A DNA stretch of 46,385 nucleotides from Propionibacteriaceae bacterium (GCA_009781145.1 WQYR01000002.1:1-46385); one strand, 5' to 3'. Counted from the first letter of the stretch, positions 1 to 9,479 are shown. The notes: generated from the letters alone by a model not told the origin. Made by a program: numbers and translations.

Positions 1-1831
1 CGTCCCAGCAACCTCGGATTACTACAAGTTCGTAGAGTGGCTAAAAACGACCGGCATCACGTCGGGCACGTCGGCCACAACCTTTGGTCCGGGCGATCCG
101 GTCACCCGCCAGCAGATCGCCGTGTTCCTTTACGAGCTTTCAAGCGACAAGCTCCAGTGCGGTCAATACCCGTCGGGCGTCGGGTGCATACTCATGACGG
201 GGTCGACTCCAACCATCAGCGGTTCCACGACGGTCGGGTCAACCTTGACCGTCAACATCGGAACGTGGATGCCCAGCGACACAGTGAAGACCATCCAGTG
301 GAACCGCAATGGCACGGCTATCGGTGGCGCGACAGGTACCACGTACATAGTGGCGGCCGCTGATCTGGGAACAAGCATCACGGTTAGCGTCACAGGCACG
401 CGGGCCGGTTACTCGCCGGTCACGAAGACAAGCTCGCCGGTAGCCATATCTGCTGCCCCGTTTGTGACGTCCCCAATACCCACAATCAGCGGCAACACGA
501 CCGTCGGTTCCACCTTGACCGCGACGCCAGGCACTTGGAACCCATCGGCCACATTTACCTACCAATGGTACCGAGGCGGTGCAGCCATCGTCGGTGCGAC
601 TGCTGTTACCTATGCGCTGACAGGGGCTGACTTCGGGCAGACCATGACTGTGAGTGTCACCGGCACGAGGGCCGGTTACACGACCACCACACGGACTAGC
701 CTACCCACCGCTTCCGTTACTGCAGGGCAGTTTGCCGCGGCACCGGTGCCAACTATCAGTGGCAGCCCGGTCAACGGTTCTACGCTTACCGCGATTGCAG
801 GCACCTGGAGTCCGTCTGCGGCACTGACCTACCAGTGGTACCGCAACGGCGTTCTTGTCAGCGGCGCAACAGCAATGACTTATCTTTTGACCGCGGCCGA
901 CCTCAACGCAGCCATGACGGTGCAAGTCACCGGCACTGCGACCGGCTATGTGACCACCAGTAGGACCAGCGCGGCAACACCGGCGGTGCAACAAAAGGCT
1001 TCGGTATCGTTCACTGCAGTAACACCCTATCCGGCGGTGGCTGTTGGCCAGGCCATTCCCGCTGGAACCTCCCTGATTTCAAACCTCACCTATTCAGCAA
1101 CACCCACCATCACCTGCACCGGTCTGCCGGCTGGGGTCACCTGTAACTCCACCACCGGCGCCCTCAGTGGCACCCCTGCCACTGCTGGTGGCTACCTAGT
1201 GACGGTGACGGCTAAGGTGACAGTTGGCTCCCAGCCCACCGCCACCCAGACCGCAACCACCGAGCTTCTGGTGACGGCAACATCAAAACTGCCGGTTGGA
1301 TCGGCACCCACCCAGGGGGTCTACCCAATACCACCAAGCTGCACCTACCCCTACAGCGATGCCTGCCTGACGCAGTACATCAATGACGCACTTCGGATAG
1401 AGGGCTACAGCCCGACATTCGCCCTTCCTGCCGGTTACGCGACGATGAGCCGGACGGACCAATTGATCGCGGCCACGAATGCCATCCGCGCTGCCTATGG
1501 TCTGCCGGCTCTTTCACACAACGCGTCTGGTGACGCCTCGGCCCAAACCGGCGCAGTAAACGACGCTGACCCCATAGCAACCTCATCAATGTCGTGGCAC
1601 CAGTGGGGAAGCAATTGGGCTGGCGGTCAAGCAAGTGTGCTTCAAGCCATGGTCGATTGGGTGTACCAAGATGGCCCCGGAGGCAACAACGGTGACTGCA
1701 CAGCCACGATCACGTCTGGCTGCTACGGACACCGATACAACATCTTGGCGACATGGGCGCCCACCTACATCGCCGCAGGTTATGCCACCGCCGCTTGGGG
1801 ACCGAGTTACACAATCATCGTTTGGAAGTAG
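1..1831 (+). CDS. SLH-Ig-like-CAP domain surface protein, 5' end missing
   Basis: The reading frame is open from the window edge (first full codon at base 2), so the true start and any signal peptide lie outside. The first 45 or so residues form an S-layer-homology repeat ([19 protein letters not shown]), which usually binds secondary wall polymers. Three tandem Ig-like repeats follow, each with PTISG near its start and QW(Y/N)R in the middle. Next is a putative-Ig (He_PIG-like) domain at about 1030-1230 ([18 protein letters not shown]). A CAP/SCP-PR1-like domain fills about 1450-1828 and carries the family motif GHRYNIL. The protein is probably secreted and wall-bound. Its position beside a polysaccharide locus fits SLH binding to that glycan, but this is inference. 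The usual GEN element of the CAP domain reads WGSNWAGG here, so activity is uncertain. Confidence 0.85.
   Translation, partial: VPATSDYYKFVEWLKTTGITSGTSATTFGPGDPVTRQQIAVFLYELSSDKLQCGQYPSGVGCILMTGSTPTISGSTTVGSTLTVNIGTWMPSDTVKTIQWNRNGTAIGGATGTTYIVAAADLGTSITVSVTGTRAGYSPVTKTSSPVAISAAPFVTSPIPTISGNTTVGSTLTATPGTWNPSATFTYQWYRGGAAIVGATAVTYALTGADFGQTMTVSVTGTRAGYTTTTRTSLPTASVTAGQFAAAPVPTISGSPVNGSTLTAIAGTWSPSAALTYQWYRNGVLVSGATAMTYLLTAADLNAAMTVQVTGTATGYVTTSRTSAATPAVQQKASVSFTAVTPYPAVAVGQAIPAGTSLISNLTYSATPTITCTGLPAGVTCNSTTGALSGTPATAGGYLVTVTAKVTVGSQPTATQTATTELLVTATSKLPVGSAPTQGVYPIPPSCTYPYSDACLTQYINDALRIEGYSPTFALPAGYATMSRTDQLIAATNAIRAAYGLPALSHNASGDASAQTGAVNDADPIATSSMSWHQWGSNWAGGQASVLQAMVDWVYQDGPGGNNGDCTATITSGCYGHRYNILATWAPTYIAAGYATAAWGPSYTIIVWK
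206..997 (+). repeat. Three tandem Ig-like coding repeats (period 270-273 bp)
   Basis: The units begin at 206, 479 and 749, giving periods of 273 and 270 bp. Each encodes a start close to PTISG, a GSTLT strand, a GTW(M/N/S)PS turn and an ITVSVTGT-like strand, with divergence between copies. The third copy ends near 997. Repeats of this kind commonly act as spacers that extend a surface domain away from the wall. The copies are close enough to recombine. Confidence 0.8.
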
Positions 1832-1894
1832 CCGTCGCGCACCACTGCGGGCAGGTTTCCTTTCCGCCGCAGCAGTCGCATGCGCGCAACGTCG

Positions 1895-2752
1895 TCAGCC
1901 GTACGGAAATGACTTGATCAGACTGCGTTGCATCGCGAAGAGGCCACGCACGGGAACGTAAGACTTCTTCAGCGAATCCAGGTAGCTATCGTCGAACAGT
2001 TTTGATATCGTCGCGTTCTCGTACACCCTGCCAACGGAGGCGTAATAATCCGTGAACTTGTACAGCCCTCCCGTCAAACGATCGGAAAGCTGGATGTGAG
2101 CGTTAGGTATGCCATAGCTGTCCGCAAAGACCAGGCCGTGCAACGACGAGGACAACACCAAGCTGCACTCCGAAATTCGGCGGGCAACTACATCCGGTGA
2201 CCACGCCACATCAATTACAGAGAAACGATCATCCTCTTCCATCGCGCGGACAATAGGCAGTTCCTTGTCAACATAGTGCGGCACAACGCCAATCTTGCCA
2301 CTCCGCCGAGCCTTCTCGTACACGACGTTCGCCAACAGTCCCGGATCTCCGACCGGAATATCCTTGTACTCCAACGGCAGTCGGCTGCGAGTCAGCGGCC
2401 CCCGCACCAAGTGGTAGACGCCCGCCCTAGGGCACTCGCTGTCCGGCTTGATAAACCCGCTTCCCCACACCCGAAACTCTTTCTCGCGCAAACGCACGAC
2501 GGGATAATCCAGAATCGAACCCGCCCCAATCATGTCGCAGCTTTCGGGCCCGACCCACTCGCTGCGGTATCCAAAGAGCCGCCATATCAGGTCAACCATG
2601 AACCGATCGCCAAAATTGGGCTCACCGTTCCACCAAAACAACTTGATCGGCGGCTCTGCCGCGTTCTTTGCCCTGCTACTCCTTGAGTACCGCAGGCCGA
2701 CCAACCCAAAAACCAGGCGACGGGCCGTGCCCACAACTGTGTCATACAACAT
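1895..2752 (-). CDS. Polysaccharide pyruvyltransferase family protein
   Basis: This family (WcaK/AmsJ/CsaB-like) moves pyruvate from phosphoenolpyruvate to a sugar hydroxyl pair to make a ketal on an exopolysaccharide or wall glycan. Visible family features are NFGD near the N-terminus (GEPNFGDRFM), GVVPHYVD in mid-protein, and the C-terminal SSSLHGLVFADSYGIP block, whose histidine is conserved. About 285 residues is short but acceptable. The start is ambiguous: ATG at 2752 with GGGTGGG just upstream, or GTG at 2761. It sits downstream of the wzm-wzt operon but has its own promoter-like motif at 2867. Its job is probably negative-charge decoration or capping of the glycan made by this locus. 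Confidence 0.82.
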   Translation of the reverse strand: MLYDTVVGTARRLVFGLVGLRYSRSSRAKNAAEPPIKLFWWNGEPNFGDRFMVDLIWRLFGYRSEWVGPESCDMIGAGSILDYPVVRLREKEFRVWGSGFIKPDSECPRAGVYHLVRGPLTRSRLPLEYKDIPVGDPGLLANVVYEKARRSGKIGVVPHYVDKELPIVRAMEEDDRFSVIDVAWSPDVVARRISECSLVLSSSLHGLVFADSYGIPNAHIQLSDRLTGGLYKFTDYYASVGRVYENATISKLFDDSYLDSLKKSYVPVRGLFAMQRSLIKSFPYG

Positions 2753-2866
2753 GATACCCACCCATCAGAACTAAGTAGCCGCACACATCTGCTCCCAACT
2801 CAAGCATAGAGGAGACCACGGAAACCGAAAAGCGATGAACCTCCGTTGCTCCACGCCAACGCAAAT

Positions 2867-2875
2867 ACTGTATCA
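2867..2875 (-). promoter_or_regulatory. Candidate extended -10 promoter for the pyruvyltransferase gene
   Basis: Read on the minus strand this is TGATACAGT, matching TGnTAnnnT. It lies about 110 bases upstream of the coding start with no clear -35. The hexamer TACAGT is identical to that at 16371. It lies in the 192-base gap between the two genes, where I see nothing else. Confidence 0.4.
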
Positions 2876-2944
2876 CATTTACGCTTGGGCCAGATGGCAC
2901 TCAGACTTGCACACCGGACCGCGTCAGCGTTTCAGCGCCACAAC

Positions 2945-5857
2945 TCACCGCAGACCCCAGGCCCGCGCCACGAAGTCCTCCCTGTCAACGATTTTCCGCT
3001 GAACGCCGGCCTTCAGACCAAGCCTATCTACGAACATTGCGTGGGCGACTTGCATTTCAACAAAATGAGCCTTGGCCTTTGTGTTCGAGGAGACATTGTC
3101 TCCATGAGCCCTGTAATAGTTCAACGCCGTATCAACATACGAAATGTCGCCCAGCAACAGATAATTGAAGTAAAAGACCCAGTCACCAACCTGCGCAAAA
3201 TCGCGACTTTGCGCAAACATCGCCCCGTAATCAGCTTCGGGCACCTTGCGAAACACCACAGATGAGACGTTCGCGATTGTACAGTTTACAGCCATGTAGT
3301 GCGTGTCCTCGCCAATTCCGGAATTGACATAGCTGCCGTTCCAATGACCGGTGTTCATGGTGTCAATTTCGCTCTTGATGCTATCTCGCACAACCCTGCC
3401 CGCGCCATCAATGAACGCCGTATCGCAGTAGCTTAGGACCACGGAACCGTTTGCAAATGGAGGCAGGACCGTCGCCAAAAACGCGCTATCCGAATAGTCG
3501 TCCGCCTCGGCGATCCAGACATAACCGTATCTAGCATCCAGGAACCCTCGCTCCCATTGGCGAAAAGGCCCACAGTTGACCGAGTTGACGACTACCCTGA
3601 TATCAACGCAACTCCCAATTCGGTCAATAATGTCCTGAATGACAGCAACACTCCCATCATCGGATGCGTCATCCAGAACAATGATCTCGCCGACCTTGAC
3701 CGTCTGGTCAAGAATGCTAAAGATGCGCTGCAGCATGAACCGCTCATAATTGAAATTCGGGACGATGACAGACAAATTGCCTTGACCCGGCATGTTCTTT
3801 TGCGTGTCAGCCGCGGAAACGAGGTCGCTCATCGATATGTCCGGTCTGATGACGCCCTCATCAGCAGGCCTAGTCGTCGCCCGTCCCAAAAAGGCGCGAG
3901 GGTTCCTCATGGCGGATACCCCTATACGTGCGATCCCGCGCAACACCGATTTTGGATGTGCCAGCCTAGATATTGCATGACGCACGGTCTTGTACCTCGT
4001 CGTTTGCTGGATGTTCAGCATTTCGTTCCCAAGGCGGGACACCATCGCTGCGATTCCAAACCGCCCTAGGCCAAGCGACCAAAGAAGCGATTTCGCATAC
4101 ACGAACAGGATTCCATTTGCGGACATCGCGCCCCGCAGATAGACATTGCCGTTGAGGTCTATGCCGTATGTCCTCGCTCTGTCCCGGAATCTTCTCAAGA
4201 AATCTCGGCGATGCGCGAAGCCGGTGAACCTCGGCACAACATACAGCAAAAACTCAATGATCTGGTGATACTCGGTCGCCTGCCACCGTTCTTTTGAAAC
4301 AGGTCCACTCCGCTCACGGGCCAAGGACATGGCAGTAAACATGTCGAGCCGCTTGAGAGTGTAGCTGTTTTGGGTTGAGCCACCCCGCTGGAAATAGTTG
4401 TAGTGTGTGCGGCCTGCGTGGACGATCTTTGCAGCAAACAACAAAGGGATTATCACGGACACGTCCTCGTTCATGATACCCTCGGGATACGGCATACCAT
4501 CAAAGAGAAACGCCTTGAATAGCTTGTTTGTCGATGAGGCGGCCATTGGAGAGGTGACGATATCGTGAATACTCGGTGCCTCAAACTGCTCTGGTACGGT
4601 CGGATTCGCCCTGGAATGGCACATTACCATTTCACACACAGCAAGGTTGAAATCTCCTCCGACCATTGCGCAGTGCATCTCTTCGAAATAGTTTGGCGGA
4701 ACCCAGTCATCAGGGTCAATGAAACCTAGCTCTTCAGACTTCGCGTTAGCCAGACCGAGATTGCGCGTATAGCCGGTGCCTTTGTTGACGGGGTTGAAGA
4801 GCGCTGAGACTGTGTGCGGGAAATCCCTTGCATACATAGCGATTTTTGCAGCGGTGCCGTCAGTTGACTTGTCGTCGATAAGCAATATCTTGATATCCGG
4901 GTAAGTCTGGCCCAGTAGCGAGTCCACGCAGGTTGCGATGTATTCTTCCACGTTGTAGCAGGGAACGATAACGGTAATCAGCGGGTTTTCCTCGTCATCT
5001 ACGCCTTTTCTTCGCGTAGGGTCCACCGCACTCTTGTTATTGATGCGACTGACCGACAGCCCGTTACAGATGAATATCGCCTTTCCGAGAACTTCAGGCA
5101 GCACGGTAAGCGCGCGTTCCAAAGCTACGCCGGCTTGGTCGGCCTCCCTTCCGGACACCTCCGTGCAATCCCCGAACAGCGGCTTGATGGCGTCGACTCT
5201 CGCCCAAAACATCGCCTCGGCAAAGTACCCTAGGCTGCCCCTGTCGCGCAGCTGCTGGTATGCCTCATGGTCGATGTCCTGATTGGCAAGGATACTGTCA
5301 ACCGCTGCGATACCCGTCCCGTCTGATGACACTACTAGAGAATGGTAGAACGCCCCGCAGCCGAGTACTCCGGTGTCCTCCTTGCCGAGAACAGCCAAGA
5401 TCTCTCGAAAGACGCTATCGTCCTCTGGCACTAGGGACTCAACTATTCTCCCAATGCGGCAGGAGGCATTGCTCGAGTCGGTTGATCCTTTGGGGCCTAG
5501 ATTGAGAACATACTGATAGTTCGCAAGGCTCGCTCCTAACACGCCAAAGCGTTGCACACCGAGAGTTTGATCTGACGCGAAATCAATGTTGACGTCAGGG
5601 TAGTCGCCTCGAATGATGGGAACAAAGCCGGCGCTGGTCTCGGCAAGAGATACAAACAGATCGTAAGCCACGCGCGTGCTCAGCGTCTTCAGCTTTGGCA
5701 AAAGCAGACGTTCCCACAATTCGACGTCATCCAGATGAATTACCACGGCGATGTCTGCCGTCTTGGTCATCGGACGCGGTCGGCCCAGGAGCCGCGCACG
5801 TTCACCATCTGCCGCTCCGGCGTGGTGTTCTGTCCGGTCGTCGACGCCTGCCATCAT
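2945..5857 (-). CDS. Trimodular glycosyltransferase: RgpF-like domain plus two GT2 domains
   Basis: This 970-residue protein has three parts. Residues about 35-270 resemble rhamnan synthesis protein F (AVVIHLDDVELWERLL, later FAEAMFWARVDAIKPL, matching the family's FWxR region). Residues about 290-500 are a GT2 domain (ITVIVPCYNVEEYIATCVDS, metal-binding DPDD near 382). Residues about 693-900 are a second GT2 domain (LSVIVPNFNYERFMLQRI, EADD near 784). It probably builds a repeating unit containing rhamnose in the cytoplasm at the membrane. I chose the ATG at 5857 because its ATGA overlaps the wzt stop codon; the frame stays open to 5896. It is the third gene of the wzm-wzt operon, so its product is the likely cargo of that exporter. 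Confidence 0.88.
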   Translation of the reverse strand: MMAGVDDRTEHHAGAADGERARLLGRPRPMTKTADIAVVIHLDDVELWERLLLPKLKTLSTRVAYDLFVSLAETSAGFVPIIRGDYPDVNIDFASDQTLGVQRFGVLGASLANYQYVLNLGPKGSTDSSNASCRIGRIVESLVPEDDSVFREILAVLGKEDTGVLGCGAFYHSLVVSSDGTGIAAVDSILANQDIDHEAYQQLRDRGSLGYFAEAMFWARVDAIKPLFGDCTEVSGREADQAGVALERALTVLPEVLGKAIFICNGLSVSRINNKSAVDPTRRKGVDDEENPLITVIVPCYNVEEYIATCVDSLLGQTYPDIKILLIDDKSTDGTAAKIAMYARDFPHTVSALFNPVNKGTGYTRNLGLANAKSEELGFIDPDDWVPPNYFEEMHCAMVGGDFNLAVCEMVMCHSRANPTVPEQFEAPSIHDIVTSPMAASSTNKLFKAFLFDGMPYPEGIMNEDVSVIIPLLFAAKIVHAGRTHYNYFQRGGSTQNSYTLKRLDMFTAMSLARERSGPVSKERWQATEYHQIIEFLLYVVPRFTGFAHRRDFLRRFRDRARTYGIDLNGNVYLRGAMSANGILFVYAKSLLWSLGLGRFGIAAMVSRLGNEMLNIQQTTRYKTVRHAISRLAHPKSVLRGIARIGVSAMRNPRAFLGRATTRPADEGVIRPDISMSDLVSAADTQKNMPGQGNLSVIVPNFNYERFMLQRIFSILDQTVKVGEIIVLDDASDDGSVAVIQDIIDRIGSCVDIRVVVNSVNCGPFRQWERGFLDARYGYVWIAEADDYSDSAFLATVLPPFANGSVVLSYCDTAFIDGAGRVVRDSIKSEIDTMNTGHWNGSYVNSGIGEDTHYMAVNCTIANVSSVVFRKVPEADYGAMFAQSRDFAQVGDWVFYFNYLLLGDISYVDTALNYYRAHGDNVSSNTKAKAHFVEMQVAHAMFVDRLGLKAGVQRKIVDREDFVARAWGLR

Positions 5858-7095
5858 CCCGCTTTTCGGATAATGGGCAGCCCAACCATGTGCCATGACT
5901 TTTTGAACTCGACATTCGCTGAACTGAACTCCACCACGTTTTTCCTCACGTCCAGTGGTTCAGACACTCTGTCGCCAAGACTCATGTTGAGAGAAAAATC
6001 TCGGTTGCCGAAGTTGTCAGCAAACTCCACGGAAAAGTGTTCCGAATCAGACGCCCGCACCACGATTCCATCCACATATGGCTCAACGAATCTTGTGCTG
6101 TTTCCCAAGGCCACCACTCCACCGGTGACAAACTCAAACGTCACAGCAAGGTCCGACCGGTCATGATCTGTTTTGTTGACCAAATCAAAGTCAAGCACAA
6201 ACCGGCCTTCTGCCAGCCGGTGCGAAACGTTCTCGATCACAACCTCACCTGTGCCGTAGCGCATGTCCGTGTCGGTCGACATCTCGGACTGTGTGATAAA
6301 CTGCCGCGAATACGCGCTAGCCACCTGATCCGGGTCTCCGGCCAGCGCGATCTCGCCGTTCTCAATCAGAATCGCCCTGTTGCAATACGCTCGCACTGAC
6401 TCCATGGCGTGTGTGACCAGAATGACCGTCTTGGACGGGTCGAGCTTCACCTGTTGGAAATACTCATCGCACTTTCGCTGGAACGCTTCGTCGCCTACCG
6501 CCAGCACCTCGTCCAGAATCAGAATGTCGGCTTCCGCCTTGATGGCAACCGAGAATGCGAGCCGCACTTGCATGCCGCTGGAGTAATTCTTCAGTTTCTG
6601 ATCCATGAAGCCTTCGAGCTCCGCAAAGGCGACAATGTCGTTGTACATCGCCGTGATTTCGGCATTGCTGAACCCAAGCATCGCGCCATTCAAGTACACA
6701 TTTTCGGCACCGGTCAGTTCTGGGTTGAAGCCCACGCCCAGCTCGATGAACGGAACAACCCTTCCAACAGTCGAAATCGTGCCCGCCGTCGGTCGGTAAA
6801 TACCGGACAGAAGCTTCAGCAGTGTCGATTTGCCAGATCCGTTTCGTCCCACTATCCCGAAAAAGTCACCGCGGTGAACCTCGAACGAAACATCACGAAG
6901 TACGTTAAATTCTGTATAGCCTTTTTCGCCGTGCAGCATGTTGATGATGTGGCGACGCAGTTCTCCAGAATGCTCCTTGGGCAGTCTGAACATTTTCCCA
7001 AGATCTCGAACGGACACAACAACATCCTGAGCCCGTTCCCCACCACCCTCAAGAACTTCTGCATCATTAGCGTCAAGCACTTCAACACCGCTCAT
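5854..7095 (-). CDS. wzt: ABC polysaccharide exporter ATPase with C-terminal glycan-binding domain
   Basis: This is the ATP-binding subunit of an ABC-2 type polysaccharide or O-antigen exporter. Seen in the sequence: Walker A GRNGSGKST (residues 83-91), ABC signature YSSGMQ (171-176), Walker B ILILDE (191-196) and switch histidine near 229. Beyond residue 280 lies a beta-rich extension of about 130 residues. In E. coli O8/O9a Wzt the equivalent domain binds the finished non-reducing end, so export waits for completion. The start at 7095 has a strong GGAGGAAAT ribosome site and its ATGA overlaps the wzm stop; the longer in-frame start at 7212 would lie inside wzm. The protein is 413 residues. 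Confidence 0.93.
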   Translation of the reverse strand: MSGVEVLDANDAEVLEGGGERAQDVVVSVRDLGKMFRLPKEHSGELRRHIINMLHGEKGYTEFNVLRDVSFEVHRGDFFGIVGRNGSGKSTLLKLLSGIYRPTAGTISTVGRVVPFIELGVGFNPELTGAENVYLNGAMLGFSNAEITAMYNDIVAFAELEGFMDQKLKNYSSGMQVRLAFSVAIKAEADILILDEVLAVGDEAFQRKCDEYFQQVKLDPSKTVILVTHAMESVRAYCNRAILIENGEIALAGDPDQVASAYSRQFITQSEMSTDTDMRYGTGEVVIENVSHRLAEGRFVLDFDLVNKTDHDRSDLAVTFEFVTGGVVALGNSTRFVEPYVDGIVVRASDSEHFSVEFADNFGNRDFSLNMSLGDRVSEPLDVRKNVVEFSSANVEFKKSWHMVGLPIIRKAG

Positions 7096-7922
7096 ATTTC
7101 CTCCGCGAACATCTGGCTTCGCTTGTTGAACACAAGCACCCCAAGCGCCACGACCACCACCACGACGACCATCGGCACGGCCTTCACAAACGGATTGTGT
7201 AAGAAGGTCCACACCGTATCGGTTTGAAGCACGACGAGCGTCCGCAGATCTTGGATCATCTGCGCCATCGGGTTCATCAAGAGAATCTTTGCCATGAGCA
7301 GACGGCTCTCGACCGTCACGCCCTTAGGCGCATACACCATCGATAGCGGGTAGATGATCGGGGTTGCGTAAAACCAACCCTGCAGGAAGACATCCCACAA
7401 ATGCCCGATGTCCCGGAACCTCACATACAGCGCGCCGAGAAGCATCGCCAGACCGAGGGAAAATGCGTATAACTCAATCAACACCAATGGTGCGAACACG
7501 ATTTGCCATCTGAACTGCACTCCGTTTATGACGGCAAAGATCAATACAACCAGCAGGTTGATGCCGAAATTGATCAAGGCACCGACGGTCGCTGACAGCA
7601 CCACGATGACCTTGGGAAAGCTGATCTTGCGCAGCAGATCGCCCCGCGCGACGATGGCGTGAAGCCCCTGTCCGACGGCCTCCGAAAAGAAGGTCCAGAC
7701 CGTCATGGCAAGCAACAGCGACACAGCGAAGTGCGGTATGCCATCGCCAAATCGCAAGAACCGCACAAACACCACATACATCACAGTGAACAACGCCAGC
7801 GGCTTCAGAATAGACCACAGATGCCCCAAAACCGAGCCCTGATAGCGGAGTTTGAAGTCAGTCTTCACCATTTCCCGGAGTAGCAACCGGTTACGCCGAC
7901 CGAACGACTCCTTGAAACTCAT
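7092..7922 (-). CDS. wzm: ABC-2 type polysaccharide exporter permease
   Basis: This is the 276-residue membrane subunit that pairs with the adjacent ATPase to move a lipid-linked glycan across the membrane. The N-terminal cytoplasmic stretch (LLREMVKTDFKLRYQGSVLG) is typical of the ABC2_membrane/TagG/Wzm family. About six hydrophobic segments follow, the last near residues 250-265. It is the first gene of the wzm-wzt-transferase operon and is joined to wzt by an ATGA overlap. No ribosome site precedes the ATG. A TGGTACCAT extended -10 ends eight bases before it, which would make the transcript leaderless. Confidence 0.92.
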   Translation of the reverse strand: MSFKESFGRRNRLLLREMVKTDFKLRYQGSVLGHLWSILKPLALFTVMYVVFVRFLRFGDGIPHFAVSLLLAMTVWTFFSEAVGQGLHAIVARGDLLRKISFPKVIVVLSATVGALINFGINLLVVLIFAVINGVQFRWQIVFAPLVLIELYAFSLGLAMLLGALYVRFRDIGHLWDVFLQGWFYATPIIYPLSMVYAPKGVTVESRLLMAKILLMNPMAQMIQDLRTLVVLQTDTVWTFLHNPFVKAVPMVVVVVVVALGVLVFNKRSQMFAEEI

Positions 7923-7929
7923 GCGAATA

Positions 7930-7939
7930 ATGGTACCAT
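7930..7939. promoter_or_regulatory. Palindromic extended -10 element upstream of wzm
   Basis: ATGGTACCAT is a perfect palindrome and reads TGGTACCAT on each strand, a full TGnTAnnnT extended -10. On the minus strand the hexamer ends 8 bases before the wzm ATG, placing transcription start at or next to that codon. The plus-strand reading would run into the 3' side of wzm's spacer and then antisense to gtrA-like DNA; no gene needs it there. Confidence 0.45.
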
Positions 7940-8013
7940 CCGGCCAAAGTTAGCCTCTCCGATACGCGATCTACAAGGCATTTTGGCAGTGCGCCGCTCG
8001 CCTCACGGGACGC

Positions 8014-8532
8014 TCATGCAGGTGGCCTAGCGTCCCCAGTGTCAGGCTGTTTCTTGAAGACAACCTTTCGATAGAGGATGAAGTTCCAAAAAAAGCTGCA
8101 ACCCAGGGCACCGATCTTGCCAAGCACAAGTGCAGGCGAATGCCCGAAAACAGTCTGGTCGAAGGTAATGTGGGTGAACCCCCATATCACCAACGGCTGG
8201 ATTGCCCACTGGCTTGTCAAGGTGACAATCAAGAACAGCACTATCTGACGCCGCGCCGATTGCCCACCTGCGCGGAAGGTGAAGCTTCGGTTGCCGAAAA
8301 AGCTGAACGCCATGCCGCAGGATGTTGAGATCATGTTCGCCAGGAAGAACGGTACTCCCAACAGCACTACCAGGGAGTACACAGAAAAGTCGATCAGTGT
8401 GTTTACTACACCGACAAGCGAGAAACGCGTCGTGGTGGCCACCAAGCCATCACTGGTGGTCAGCCGCGATATGGGTCTCGCCGACCGCGGTTCCACATCG
8501 TCCTCCTTGCGAGCTTCGGGACCTGCCATCAT
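8014..8532 (-). CDS. GtrA-family membrane protein
   Basis: This small polytopic protein of 172 residues is homologous to GtrA, thought to help flip undecaprenyl-phosphate-linked sugars. Four hydrophobic segments are visible: about 36-55 (VGVVNTLIDFSVYSLVVLLG), 60-80, 95-118 and 138-160. The motif FFGNRSFTF is typical of the family. It starts at ATGATG overlapping the stop of the RgpF-like gene upstream, so the two are co-translated. Its usual partner, a GtrB-type transferase, is not adjacent; the best match in the window is at 25527. Confidence 0.88.
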   Translation of the reverse strand: MMAGPEARKEDDVEPRSARPISRLTTSDGLVATTTRFSLVGVVNTLIDFSVYSLVVLLGVPFFLANMISTSCGMAFSFFGNRSFTFRAGGQSARRQIVLFLIVTLTSQWAIQPLVIWGFTHITFDQTVFGHSPALVLGKIGALGCSFFWNFILYRKVVFKKQPDTGDARPPA

Positions 8533-9479
8533 CGGCCAACCATTCGCATCACACCTCGAAAGGGAGACGCCAATACCTGACTGACCCGGAATGCTCGAGA
8601 ATTCCGGAGTGACTGAATCTCGTCGTCCTTTTCTTTCCAGAGCGCGTAGTAACGACCACCGATGTAGCTATCGACGAGCTGTACCGGGTAGCTGGTGTGG
8701 TTCTCAATGAATGACCGAAGACCGTCCACCTGTTCTGGGTCCAGACGAATCGCCTTCGTCTTGATGAAAGGGTACCTGTCAACTGACTCGACAAGCCACA
8801 GCGGGCAGGCAAAGACGGTGTTGTACTTGTCAAGGTGGCCGCTTGACCAGTGGTTGACGGCATCGAAAAACACACTGAAGGTGAAACCGCCACCGGTCAG
8901 CACACGCGTCAGGCCCACCTCGTAATTGTCTATGACATCCAATGCCTCGGGATAGTCCTTGACTCCCGTCCAGAACTCCTTGAATATTGGCGCAGATATG
9001 ACACCGGCGTTGAACGTCATGTAGTAGCTCTGTATATGCGCCGGTGCTTTTAGCGTCGCCCGGTCACCGTCGACAAGAACGTCTGGTAGTGCAATGTTTG
9101 TGGTGATGCCCCAGAAGTCGCACCCCCTGGATTGCATCGCCGAATACAACTCATCAAAATCGAAGAGCGGCCCGAAGCAAGTGTCGTTCATCACGGTGAT
9201 CTCACGACAGGCGGTCAGTCGCGTCCACCCAAAGGCATTCATGCCGTCGCGCCACGCCGCAAAATCAAACCCGACATTTTCCCTTTGCATCAATGTGTCA
9301 CAGAGGGAACTCAGTCGTGTCTGGTCCTTTTCGCTCACGGGACTGTTCGAGACGAGCACGATGGTGTCAAAGATGCCCCGCATCTGTTGAAGCTGATAGA
9401 CAACATAGTCTTCAACCCGACCGAACTCGTTGAAATGGGCGTAGAACAATACTCGCGACGGCTTCACGTCACCTTCCAT
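8529..9479 (-). CDS. RgpF-like rhamnan synthesis glycosyltransferase (copy 1)
   Basis: The 316-residue protein resembles the rhamnan synthesis protein F family, which in streptococci adds side-chain or rhamnose residues during wall rhamnan synthesis. Markers include RVLFYAHFNEFGRVEDYV at the N-terminus, the NVGFDFAAWRDGM block, VMNDTCFGP, and DSYIGGRYYALWKEKD at the C-terminus. It is clearly paralogous to the gene at 21897 but lacks a segment of roughly 13 residues near residue 235. The chosen ATG has GAGGAG five bases upstream; the earlier in-frame start at 9545 has no such site. It forms an operon with the GtrA-like gene. Confidence 0.87.
   Translation of the reverse strand: MEGDVKPSRVLFYAHFNEFGRVEDYVVYQLQQMRGIFDTIVLVSNSPVSEKDQTRLSSLCDTLMQRENVGFDFAAWRDGMNAFGWTRLTACREITVMNDTCFGPLFDFDELYSAMQSRGCDFWGITTNIALPDVLVDGDRATLKAPAHIQSYYMTFNAGVISAPIFKEFWTGVKDYPEALDVIDNYEVGLTRVLTGGGFTFSVFFDAVNHWSSGHLDKYNTVFACPLWLVESVDRYPFIKTKAIRLDPEQVDGLRSFIENHTSYPVQLVDSYIGGRYYALWKEKDDEIQSLRNSRAFRVSQVLASPFRGVMRMVGR

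Noticed and set aside
1845-1872. Hairpin CTGCGG/CCGCAG between convergent genes, possible terminator
   Set aside because: Only six base pairs, a 16-base loop and no T-run; too weak to list as a terminator.
7096-7212. Upstream extension of wzt to 7212
   Set aside because: It lies inside wzm and lacks homology. The ATG at 7095 has a strong ribosome site and an ATGA overlap.
6409-7227. 272-residue plus-strand open frame over wzt
   Set aside because: The minus strand encodes an unmistakable ABC ATPase here.
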